Of a DNA stretch of 64,000 bases, positions 23,391 to 31,844 are shown in pieces. Source of the DNA: 62-47 sp051954235 (GTDB taxonomy: Bacteria > Pseudomonadota > Alphaproteobacteria > Rhizobiales > Xanthobacteraceae); contig JBQCHY010000056.1 in NCBI GenBank assembly GCA_051954235.1, forward strand, positions 124,001 through 188,000, read 5' to 3'. The number at the start of each line of letters is the position of its first letter. Position 1 is the stretch's first letter. The notes beneath the pieces are model-generated. The model was not told the origin of the DNA. It searched no databases and was given only the letters and a program-made list of their open reading frames with translations. A program made the position numbers and the translations under genes.

Positions 23391-26129
23391 ATGCAGAATG
23401 AAAACGTTCAGACTGAAGACGCCGGACTTCTCGCTCTCTGGCTTTTTCTTCGTCTTCAGGGCGTGCACGCCGCGCTCGATCAAATCCGCGAACGCTGTGG
23501 AACGACGACGGTCGGCATCCGAACGATGCTCCGTTGCGCCGGGCAACTCGGCGTCGCTGTCCGTTCACGCACGACGGATTGGAAATATCTGGTCGGCATG
23601 CGTTTGCCAGGAATCGCTGCGTTACGCGATGGAGGTTTTTTGCTTCTTGGACGAGCCGACGACAATGGTGCGCTGGTCCTCTACCCAAACTCGCCGCAGC
23701 CGAAACTGATCTCGCGCGCGGAATTCGAAGCGATATGGGACGGTCGTGTCGTATCCGCCGGATCGTCAAGCCTGATACAGCGCGTGCGACATGCTCTGGA
23801 CGGCGCATATACGCAAGGCCGCAATCTGGCCAGGCGGGCTCATCACTTTGTTGAGGGTAGCGTCGGAAAATACGCCGAAAAATATAACGGCATCGCGCGT
23901 GTTCGCGAGGTCGCGCTCGAGCTCTTGACGCGTGCACGCGAACTTGCGCATCGCTTCTATCAAAGCAACCAGAGCCAGATAGCGGCGCCCTCACCCGAAG
24001 CGGAAGCTACGAATGCCGATGGTTCCGGCTTGTTGGCCCTGGTGACGTTGCTGCGGTGTCACGGCATCGCAGCCGATCCGGAGCAAATCCGACACCGGCT
24101 CGGCACACCGCAGCCCGGTATTGCGGACATGTTGCGCTGTGCAAAAGACTTTGGACTGAAGGCGCGTCTTCAGAAATCGAGTTGGGATCGGCTCGCCGTC
24201 ACCCCGCTACCCGGGATCGCCGTTCTACGCGATGGCCGTTTCCTGATCCTCGGCAAGATGGTCGATGACACGTTGCTTGTTCAATGGCCCTTGATCCCGC
24301 AGCCCGAAACGATCACGCGGGCCGAACTGGAGGCGATCTGGGACGGCAACATCGTCCTGATGGCGCGCCGAGCTTCCCTGGCAGATTTGTCGCGACGATT
24401 CGACATCACCTGGTTCCTTGGCGCTATTCACAAGTATCGCCGCTTGCTCAGCGAGGTGCTGATTGCATCGTTCTTCCTTCAGCTCTTCGGCGTCATCTCT
24501 CCGCTGTTCTTTCAGGTCGTGATCGATAAGGTGCTCGTGCATCAAAGCATGACCACGCTCGACGTTCTGGTCATTGGCCTTGTTTCACTAACGATCTTCG
24601 AGGCCGTTCTCGGCACGCTACGCGTCTATGTGTTCGCGCATACGACAAACCGCATCGACGTCGAACTCGGTGCCAGACTATTTCGGCACTTGATGGCGTT
24701 GCCGATTGCTTATTTCCAGGCTCGGCGCGTCGGCGACTCGGTTGCGCGGGTGCGCGAATTGGAAAACATTCGCGAATTTCTGACCAGCTCGGCGTTGACT
24801 CTCGTGATCGATTTTCTGTTCACGTTCGTGTTCCTGGCCGTGATGTTCTATTACTCGACCTCGTTGACGTTCGTGGTGTTAGCGTCATTTCCGTTCTACA
24901 TCGGGATATCCCTCACCGCGGCGCCGCTGTTTCGCCGGCGCCTCGACGAAAAATTCAACCGCGGCGCAGAAAATCAGGCATTTCTCGTGGAGAGCGTCAC
25001 CGGCGTCGAGACGCTGAAGGCCATGGCGGTCGAACCACAGATGCAGCGTCGCTGGGAAGAGAAGTTGGCCGCCTATGTCACCGCAAGCTTCCGCGTCCTC
25101 AGCCTCAACAACACCGCGAGCCAAGCGGTGCAAGCCGTCAACAAGCTGGTGATTGCCGCGATCTTGTACGTAGGCGCCAAGCAGGTGATCGGCGGCGAGA
25201 TGAGCGTCGGCGAACTCGTCGCGTTCAACATGCTGGCCGCGCGCGTGAACCAGCCGGTGCTGCGGCTGGCGCAGCTTTGGCAAGATTTCCATCAGGCGCG
25301 TTTGTCGATCGATCGGCTTGGCGACATTCTCAACACCATCCCGGAAGCCAATTTCAGTCCCGGCCGCGCTGCCCTGCCGGCCATTCGTGGGCAGATCACG
25401 TTCGAGCACGTGACCTTCCGCTATCGCGTAGACGGGCCCGAGGTGCTGCACGACGTTTCTTTCTCGGTCAAACCCGGCCAAGTCGTCGGGGTGGTCGGCT
25501 CCTCCGGCTCAGGCAAGAGCACCATCGCCAAGTTGATCCAGCGTCTTTACGTGCCGGAGAGTGGGCGCGTGCTGATCGACGGCGTCGATCTGGCGATGGT
25601 GGATCTCGCCTGGCTTCGCCGGCAGACCGGCGTGGTATTGCAGGAGAACGTGCTGTTCAACAGCTCGGTTCGAGAGAACATCGCGCTGGCGGACCCGGCG
25701 GTTTCAATGGACAAGATCATCGCCGCGGCCGAACTCGCCGGCGCCCACGATTTTATCCTCGAACTTCCGGAGGGCTACGACACCGTGGTGGGCGAGCGCG
25801 GCAGCAGTCTGTCAGGCGGACAACGACAACGCATCGCTATCGCGCGCGCCCTCATCACCGATCCACGCATTCTCATTCTCGACGAAGCAACCAGCGCGCT
25901 CGATTACGAAAGCGAGCGGGCAATCCAACAGAACATGAAACGCATTGCCGCCGGGCGAACAGTGTTCGTGGTCGCTCATCGTCTTTCGACAGTGCGCCAG
26001 GCCGATCGCATCATCACGATTGAGCGAGGCCGCATCGTCGAAGATGGGCACCATGACGAACTGATCCGTTCAAACGGACGCTATGCAAAACTGCACTACC
26101 TGCAAGCGGGCATCCATGACTCCCGGTAA
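23391..26129 (+). CDS. Type I secretion ABC transporter with two tandem C39-like domains
   Basis: This is an HlyB-type exporter of 912 residues, about 200 longer than HlyB. The N-terminus has two C39-peptidase-like domains: residues 10-120 and 205-330. Each contains the LPGIA(A/V)LRDG(G/R)F core and ends FEAIWDGRVV or LEAIWDGNIV; a helical linker joins them. Both lack the catalytic cysteine (DAGLLAL and GSGLLAL where peptidases have DCG), so they would bind substrate and not cut it, as in HlyB. Six membrane helices span about 355-620. The nucleotide-binding domain has GSSGSGKST near 702, LSGGQRQ near 807 and ILDEATSALD near 830. Partner: the HlyD gene, overlapping by 14 bases. Confidence 0.92.
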   Translation: MQNENVQTEDAGLLALWLFLRLQGVHAALDQIRERCGTTTVGIRTMLRCAGQLGVAVRSRTTDWKYLVGMRLPGIAALRDGGFLLLGRADDNGALVLYPNSPQPKLISRAEFEAIWDGRVVSAGSSSLIQRVRHALDGAYTQGRNLARRAHHFVEGSVGKYAEKYNGIARVREVALELLTRARELAHRFYQSNQSQIAAPSPEAEATNADGSGLLALVTLLRCHGIAADPEQIRHRLGTPQPGIADMLRCAKDFGLKARLQKSSWDRLAVTPLPGIAVLRDGRFLILGKMVDDTLLVQWPLIPQPETITRAELEAIWDGNIVLMARRASLADLSRRFDITWFLGAIHKYRRLLSEVLIASFFLQLFGVISPLFFQVVIDKVLVHQSMTTLDVLVIGLVSLTIFEAVLGTLRVYVFAHTTNRIDVELGARLFRHLMALPIAYFQARRVGDSVARVRELENIREFLTSSALTLVIDFLFTFVFLAVMFYYSTSLTFVVLASFPFYIGISLTAAPLFRRRLDEKFNRGAENQAFLVESVTGVETLKAMAVEPQMQRRWEEKLAAYVTASFRVLSLNNTASQAVQAVNKLVIAAILYVGAKQVIGGEMSVGELVAFNMLAARVNQPVLRLAQLWQDFHQARLSIDRLGDILNTIPEANFSPGRAALPAIRGQITFEHVTFRYRVDGPEVLHDVSFSVKPGQVVGVVGSSGSGKSTIAKLIQRLYVPESGRVLIDGVDLAMVDLAWLRRQTGVVLQENVLFNSSVRENIALADPAVSMDKIIAAAELAGAHDFILELPEGYDTVVGERGSSLSGGQRQRIAIARALITDPRILILDEATSALDYESERAIQQNMKRIAAGRTVFVVAHRLSTVRQADRIITIERGRIVEDGHHDELIRSNGRYAKLHYLQAGIHDSR

Positions 26130-27540
26130 CAAGAACATCATCGCCTTTCCGAGGACCGAGGTCCGCCGCCGCGAGGCCGAGATCGCATTCCTGCCGGCAG
26201 CGCTCGAGATCGCCGAGACGCCGCCTTCGCCGGTCGGCCGCGCCATCGGAGCGAGCATTATCGCGGTGTTCTGCGTCGCATTGGCGTGGGCTTCGTTCGG
26301 CAGCGTCGATATCGTCGCGACGTCGACGGGCAAGATCGTCCCCGGGGGGCGGACCAAGCTGATCCAGCCATTCGAGACAGGCGTGGTCCGAGCCGTGCAT
26401 GTGCGAGATGGCCAAACGGTGAAGGCCGGCGACGTCCTGATCGAACTCGATTCCACCATGACCGAGGCGGATCGGGAGCGCCAGAAGAGCGACCTAGTCG
26501 GCGCCGAGCTCGATGCCGCGCGGCTGCGGGCAGCTCTCGCCGACGATCCCCCTACCGCGTTCCGCCCGCCTCGCGGCGCAACCTCCGCTCAGATCGAGAC
26601 CCATCGTCAACTCCTGCTCAGCGAACGCGCTGAGCAAGATGCAAAGCTCGCAGCGATTACGCGCCAGCTCACCCAACGAGAAGCCGAGCGCTCAACGACA
26701 TCCGCCGGTATCGCCAAGATCCAGGCCACCATTCCGGTGTTGACTGAGCGTGTCGACATTCACAAGGGCCTGCTCGACAAGGGCCTGGCATCGAAGGTGG
26801 TCTATCTCACCGAATTGCAGGATCTTGTCGGTCTCCAGCAGGACGTTGTGGTTCAACAGAGCAAGCTTCGTGAAGCCGATGCGGCGATCGCCTTGCTGAA
26901 AGAGACAAGCGAAAAGACCACAGCCGAATATCGACGGGCCGTCTACGACGCACTGTCCAAGGCGGAGCAGAAAGCCGCAAGCTTGACGCAGGATGTGATC
27001 AAGGCGGAGCAGCGGACTAAGCTCCAGCGCCTTGCCGCCCCGGTCGACGGCGTCGTGCAACAACTCGCCGTCCACACGGTGGGAGGCGTAGTCACGCCCG
27101 CTCAAGCGCTCGCCGTGGTGGTTCCGAGCCAGGCTCCGCTCGAAATCGAGGCAATGGTCTCCAACCGCGACATCGGATTCGTCCATACGGGCCAAAAGGT
27201 GGAAATCAAGGTCGATACCTTTAATTTCACCCGCTACGGCCTGCTTCATGGCGAAGTGATTAGCCTGTCGTCGGATGCCATCACCCGCGACAAACAGCCC
27301 GCTCGTTCGAACGATCGAACCGCGGATTCGGCGAGCAACAGCGAGCCGCGGGGACAAGAGCTGGAATATGCCGCACGCATCTCGCTCGACCGCACGGACA
27401 TGCAGGTCGATGAAAAGCGCGTCAAACTCAGCCCCGGCATGGCCGTGACTGTCGAGATCAAGACAGGCTCGCGCAGAATTATCAGCTATCTGCTGTCGCC
27501 GCTGGCAAAATACCGACGCGACGCCCTGCGGGAGCGATAA
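26116..27540 (+). CDS. HlyD-family type I secretion membrane fusion protein
   Basis: This periplasmic adaptor of 474 residues links the ABC transporter to a TolC-like channel. The start at 26116 (MTPGNKNIIAFPRTEVRRRE) fits the usual cytoplasmic N-terminus; the longer frame begins inside the ABC gene. A single membrane anchor (GASIIAVFCVALAWASFGSV) is followed by the lipoyl half-motif GRTKLIQPFETG, a long coiled coil (about 120-320) and a beta-barrel with LAAPVDGVVQQLAVHTVGG. It overlaps the exporter gene by 14 bases. No TolC-like outer membrane gene and no RTX substrate are in the window. Confidence 0.93.
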   Translation: MTPGNKNIIAFPRTEVRRREAEIAFLPAALEIAETPPSPVGRAIGASIIAVFCVALAWASFGSVDIVATSTGKIVPGGRTKLIQPFETGVVRAVHVRDGQTVKAGDVLIELDSTMTEADRERQKSDLVGAELDAARLRAALADDPPTAFRPPRGATSAQIETHRQLLLSERAEQDAKLAAITRQLTQREAERSTTSAGIAKIQATIPVLTERVDIHKGLLDKGLASKVVYLTELQDLVGLQQDVVVQQSKLREADAAIALLKETSEKTTAEYRRAVYDALSKAEQKAASLTQDVIKAEQRTKLQRLAAPVDGVVQQLAVHTVGGVVTPAQALAVVVPSQAPLEIEAMVSNRDIGFVHTGQKVEIKVDTFNFTRYGLLHGEVISLSSDAITRDKQPARSNDRTADSASNSEPRGQELEYAARISLDRTDMQVDEKRVKLSPGMAVTVEIKTGSRRIISYLLSPLAKYRRDALRER

Positions 27541-27622
27541 TCCTCAGTCCCTGGTCGACAACTCGTTCAGGGATTCATCCATCGCGGTTCGGAGTCACGA
27601 CGTCGCACCGCTCCGGTTGCCG

Positions 27623-28423
27623 TCATGTTGCGCCGATCCGTTTGACGGCGGGGACCAATGCAATCGAGTTCGGAAATGAATCGTTGGCCTCGACCGGTGG
27701 AGGAAGGGAGTTGCTGTTCGCCGGCTGCACCGGCAGAACGTTGTTCATTCCCCAAATCGCTGCCTGGGTTCGGTTCTGGACCCGAATCTTCCGCAGAATC
27801 GCCTTGACGTGAACCTTCACGGTGGCTTCCGCGATCTCGATCTTGCGCGCAATTCCCTTGTTGGAATTGCCTTCGATCAGACAGCGCAGGATGACCAGTT
27901 CGCGCGGAGAAAGCTGCGGTGCAGCCGTATCCTCTGCTGTGACGATGATCGCTCGTTCGGTCTCGGGCAGAGACGCGGGCCTGTTCCGGTGATCGTTTTT
28001 GATCGCCGGGGCCGACGACGACAGAAACGCCGTCGGGAATACTGTCTCACCCATCATCACCAGTTCGATGGATTTGACGAAAGCATCGCAAGACATTGCG
28101 CTGACAAAATAGCCAGCAGCGCCGGCCTGGAACGCCATGTCAGGTTCAGCTTGCCGATAGTGATCGGCCACCACCGCTATGCGTCCACTGGGATATTGAT
28201 CCTTCACAAGTTCGATTTGCTCAATGGCGAGATCGAAATCATCACTGGTATGAACAATCAAGAATAACAACTGAGGCGATCGAGCCGCACTCGTCAACTC
28301 ATCGAGACATGAAACCGAACCCAGAATGCGAAAATTTTTCGCACGCAGAATCCGGGCAATCCCTTCTCGAATAAGCACACTTTTCCCAATCAAAATCGTG
28401 CCGAAAGATTCATGCCGCCTCAT
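27623..28423 (-). CDS. LuxR/NarL-family regulator with degenerate receiver domain
   Basis: This is a protein of 266 residues. The ATG at 28421-28423 (MRRHESFG) is preceded by CAGGAGGGT. The N-terminal receiver-like domain (ILIGKSVLIREGIARILRA) lacks the acidic pocket at its start, and the phospho-acceptor position reads FLIVHTSDDFD instead of the usual Asp-rich strand end. It is therefore probably not phosphorylated. A GerE-type HTH lies near residues 175-235 (LSPRELVILRCLIEGNSNKG, AEATVKVHVKAILRKIRVQN). It is convergent with the secretion operon and may regulate it. Confidence 0.85.
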   Translation of the reverse strand: MRRHESFGTILIGKSVLIREGIARILRAKNFRILGSVSCLDELTSAARSPQLLFLIVHTSDDFDLAIEQIELVKDQYPSGRIAVVADHYRQAEPDMAFQAGAAGYFVSAMSCDAFVKSIELVMMGETVFPTAFLSSSAPAIKNDHRNRPASLPETERAIIVTAEDTAAPQLSPRELVILRCLIEGNSNKGIARKIEIAEATVKVHVKAILRKIRVQNRTQAAIWGMNNVLPVQPANSNSLPPPVEANDSFPNSIALVPAVKRIGAT

Positions 28424-29127
28424 TCGACCCTCCTGGTCAGTAGGCAAATGATTGCTTCGCGAGATGGATGCTCGGAATCATTTTGAAACAGATCGGAAAG
28501 CGCCTGTGTCTGCTTTTTGATTTTGAATTTGATTTCGTAAGGGCCGGAAACCCTACGTTTTGGATAGAAGGTTCTATCTTTTCCGGATTGCGTGATGGTC
28601 GGTTTCAAGTTCCCTCGATGGAACTTGTCGACAGGAAGCGCTTGGGAGGAGCGGGAAAGGTATTTCGGCGATAAGAACAATACGCTGACGCAAACTCATT
28701 GAGGTTCTCTCGAACTGGAATGCAACGCTACGAAATAGCCTGACCTTGCAAGGGCCTGAAGATGCCCTGCATTTATTGAAGTTGCTGTTCAATATTGAAC
28801 ATTCGGTACGTCGGTGCCTCGTCATATCTTCGGAGATTCGAGAAGATTCGCCGGATTGGTCGAGATTCTTTGATCACCTCAATTCAAGCGTGCTCACAAT
28901 TTGCTGATCGGGAGCACCTGCTGCAACAGTCTTCATCAATTCGTGGTCGCGCCTGAAATGGAAGCAAATGCTTTTGCCAAACGATGACTCCTTCAGAATT
29001 TCCCACTGAAAAGATACATAAAGAAAAAATTCAATTTCTGGTTTAGTTGATGGTTCGATACGCCGCTGAGCGACTGTCGACCATCGTTTGTATGGGCATG
29101 CGCGTAACCACATCCCATCCGCCACCG
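28424..29127. other. Intergenic region between the LuxR and Crp/Fnr genes
   Basis: About 700 bases, AT-richer than average. Short frames on both strands have no ribosome-binding sites or recognisable motifs. It contains the promoter of the LuxR gene (Shine-Dalgarno at about 28430-28438) and the downstream end of the Crp/Fnr gene. No repeat or RNA gene was recognised. Confidence 0.5.
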
Positions 29128-29835
29128 CTAAGTGTGGTTATCGCTATCCACACTGAAACTATGCTCGTCTTGCGGAGCGATCGCAGCCTTATCATGCAGA
29201 ATGGCGTTCAAAAGCGTCGCGTGAACCCTGATGGTTCCGTTGTAACTGATGAAACCAAGCTTCTTGAACTTGTTCATGAAGAAGCTGACCCGCGAACGGG
29301 TCGAACCGATCATTTCAGCCAGCGTTTCCTGGTTGATATCGATGTCGATGGGCTGCGCTTCCTTGCCGAAGTTCGCCAGCAACAGCAGAACGCGCGCTAG
29401 GCGTTTCTCACTCGGATTGAAAAGCTGATCGACGAGATCTTCCTCGATACGGCTGTTGCGCGAAATCAGGTGCATCATGAACAGTTGGGCAAATTTCGGC
29501 TCGGCCTCGAGCATCCTGTCCATGGATTCCCTGGATATTCGCGTGACGACACTGGGCTCAAGTGCCACCGTGGTGGCGACACGAAACCGGCGACCATTCA
29601 AGCAGGCTTCGCCAAAGAACTGTCCGGCCTCCAGAATGCCGACGATGGCCTCCTTGCCCTCCTCGGACACGACCACGAGCTTGATTCTTCCCTTCTGGAT
29701 ATAGAAGACCGTATCCGCGACGTCTCCTTGCGCGAAGACAATGTCACCCTTCTGAAGCTCTGAAATCGATTTTCCCGTTCCGACTTTCGCAAGAAAGGCG
29801 CCCGGGTCAAACACGTCCTGCGCTGCCTCGATCAA
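29128..29835 (-). CDS. Crp/Fnr-family transcriptional regulator
   Basis: This regulator of 235 residues begins at a TTG with GAGGG a few bases upstream; no ATG is available in frame. A cyclic-nucleotide-binding-type beta-barrel spans about 20-135 (GDIVFAQGDVADTVFYIQKG, GQFFGEACLNGR). The C-terminal HTH is INQETLAEMIGSTRSRVSFF, followed by MNKFKKLGFISYNG. There are no clustered cysteines of Fnr type, so oxygen sensing by a [4Fe-4S] cluster is unlikely. It is a common rhizobial form of Crp. Targets are not evident from the neighbours. Confidence 0.88.
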   Translation of the reverse strand: MIEAAQDVFDPGAFLAKVGTGKSISELQKGDIVFAQGDVADTVFYIQKGRIKLVVVSEEGKEAIVGILEAGQFFGEACLNGRRFRVATTVALEPSVVTRISRESMDRMLEAEPKFAQLFMMHLISRNSRIEEDLVDQLFNPSEKRLARVLLLLANFGKEAQPIDIDINQETLAEMIGSTRSRVSFFMNKFKKLGFISYNGTIRVHATLLNAILHDKAAIAPQDEHSFSVDSDNHT

Positions 29836-29978
29836 GGCGATACCCTCGTTCGTTAAATACCAGGCACCTCATCATCCAAGACAATAGTATTCAAACTCGA
29901 GAAAAGGTTCAGCAACGATAGGAAATGAAAAGATCGGGAGTAAATAACAAGAGAGTGAGCGCTCGAGAGGAACCGCTT

Positions 29979-31310
29979 CTATGCTGGTTCCCGTGCCAGC
30001 GATGTTTTGGTTTCCGGCATGATTGCCCAGATCGTAAGCAAGCCGAGCAACGCCACCGACGCGAGACCCATGAAGGCTACGTCATGTCCGAAATGATCGC
30101 TCGCAAACCCTGCGAGCGCGGGACTAAGTGATGCACCGATGCCGGTGGCGGTGCCAACGATGCCCTGCGCAAGGTTGAAGTGTCCGGAACCATAGGTGAT
30201 GTCGGCGACGATTAATGGAACCATGACACCGAACACCGCCGCCGTGATGCCATCGAGAACCTGGATGACGACGAGCATCGAGGGATCGCTAGTCACCGAG
30301 AAAAGGCTTCCGCGAAGTGCCAACGCCGCAAACGCCAGCATCAGCAGCGGACGCCGCCCCCATGTCTGTGCCTTGCGGCCGACCGAAGGCGATATCAGCG
30401 CCACCATCGCCTGAGGAACGATGATGCTGGCGGCGATCAGAGCCGGTGCCGAGGCGCTCGAACGCGCCGTCACGACACCTGCCATCATCGGCAGCATGGC
30501 CGCATTTGCCAGTTGGAGCAGCAACACGACCGCCGCAAAAATGAGCAATTGGCGCTGACGCAGAAGGTGAACGATACTGGTCGCACCGGGATCGGACGGC
30601 GGCCGCGAGAAAGCGCCATGCGCCTGTTGCGGATCGATCTCGCGATCGCGAATCCGCCACAACGACAGCACCGTGGCCACCGCAAATACAAAACTGACGA
30701 CGAAGACCATTCGGCTCGAAAACAGATAGCCGATGCCACCCATGATGGCCGCGGCGCTGCCGTTGCCAAGCGAGGCGAACCGCGCGTTCCGCCCTAGCCT
30801 CTCGCTGATCGCCCCCGGCCCTACCAGCCCGAGACTAATCGCCGCAATCGCGGGACCCAGCACGCAACTCGCCGCCGCATGAAGTGTCGCCGCAATCGCA
30901 ATGACCGGAAAGATCGGCCATGCCGCGTAAGCCAACGCCACGAGGCCGATCGTCGCCACCGCGAGACCGGCCACGAGCCGCTCCGAACGCGCGGCGTCGA
31001 TGATAGCCCCGCCGGGCATCTGGCCGATCAGACCGACAACACCGCCGATCGATAAGACAAGGCCGATCTCGGTCAGGGTCCATTTCTGGGTCGTCAAATA
31101 GACGACAACGAATGGCCCAAAACCCGTCTGAAGGTCGGCAAGAAAGAAGATGAACCAGTCCAGGCCGCGTTGGCTCTGCGGCGACGGACCCGGTTCCCTT
31201 GAATCGGATGAGGCGGCCGACGATGTGGGATCCACGCTATTGCTGTCCGCCCGCCATTGCGACGGGCGATCCGAATCCATGAAATCATCGACAACGTCAC
31301 GCTCTGTCAC
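29979..31310 (-). CDS. MFS transporter
   Basis: This is a membrane protein of 443 residues starting at a GTG four bases after the PRC-barrel gene stop. The first 45 residues form an acidic, Ser-rich cytoplasmic tail (DSDRPSQWRADSNSVDPTSS). About twelve helices follow, with the MFS loop motif GQMPGGAIIDAARSERL between helices 2 and 3 and a second copy SPSVGRKAQTWGRRPLLML. It resembles drug-efflux or sugar-type permeases of rhizobia; I cannot assign a substrate. A start at the internal ATG (31280) is also possible. Confidence 0.8.
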   Translation of the reverse strand: MTERDVVDDFMDSDRPSQWRADSNSVDPTSSAASSDSREPGPSPQSQRGLDWFIFFLADLQTGFGPFVVVYLTTQKWTLTEIGLVLSIGGVVGLIGQMPGGAIIDAARSERLVAGLAVATIGLVALAYAAWPIFPVIAIAATLHAAASCVLGPAIAAISLGLVGPGAISERLGRNARFASLGNGSAAAIMGGIGYLFSSRMVFVVSFVFAVATVLSLWRIRDREIDPQQAHGAFSRPPSDPGATSIVHLLRQRQLLIFAAVVLLLQLANAAMLPMMAGVVTARSSASAPALIAASIIVPQAMVALISPSVGRKAQTWGRRPLLMLAFAALALRGSLFSVTSDPSMLVVIQVLDGITAAVFGVMVPLIVADITYGSGHFNLAQGIVGTATGIGASLSPALAGFASDHFGHDVAFMGLASVALLGLLTIWAIMPETKTSLAREPA

Positions 31311-31314
31311 AACA

Positions 31315-31812
31315 TCAAAACCGTAGGGGATTCAGACTTCCGGACGCTCCGAGCACCACGACCGGCGTGCCCTCCTTGTATTCCGGCGCCGCTTTGACCT
31401 GATCCTGGGTCAGTTCGAGCGTGATGCTGCTGTTCTTGTCCTGCATCTGGCTAAAATGCAGAGCGTTCCAATCGACGACGATTTTGCGGCTGCCGACGCC
31501 GAGGAAGCCGCCGAAATCGATCACCGCGGCGCGCACCGCGCCGGTTTTGTCTGCAATGACGTCGACGATCCGCCCCATGTTCTCACCCGTCGGGCTTTTG
31601 ACGTCGCGGCCAAGAACGCCGTGAGCATCGGCTGGCCCGATCACTGTGATCGACGGCGGAGGTGGGGCCGGCTTACCGGCCGGAGCAGAAGCGGCCGGTG
31701 CTGCCGCGCCGGCATTCGCCGGCGGCGACCCGCCATCGTCTGCCGCCACCGATACGCCAACCGCAACAAGCGTCAGCATGACGGCAGATAGAGCTACGAA
31801 GATTGGCCGCAT
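31315..31812 (-). CDS. Exported PRC-barrel domain protein
   Basis: This is a protein of 165 residues with a signal peptide (MRPIFVALSAVMLTLVAVGV, cleaved near VSVAA). A Pro- and Ala-rich linker is followed by a PRC barrel (about residues 60-145: HGVLGRDVKSPTGENMGRIV, VRAAVIDFGGFLGVGSRKI). PRC barrels bind partner proteins or RNA; exported forms are common in Bradyrhizobium. The upstream frame is not protein-like. It lies between the debranching enzyme and the MFS gene on the same strand and may be co-transcribed with both. Confidence 0.85.
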   Translation of the reverse strand: MRPIFVALSAVMLTLVAVGVSVAADDGGSPPANAGAAAPAASAPAGKPAPPPPSITVIGPADAHGVLGRDVKSPTGENMGRIVDVIADKTGAVRAAVIDFGGFLGVGSRKIVVDWNALHFSQMQDKNSSITLELTQDQVKAAPEYKEGTPVVVLGASGSLNPLRF

Positions 31813-31844
31813 GGATCCTCCGCAAATTCTGCCCGCCCGCCGCG

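Noticed and set aside
28420..28680. Small frames on both strands upstream of the LuxR gene
   Set aside because: They overlap each other and the LuxR ribosome-binding site, and show no protein-like pattern.
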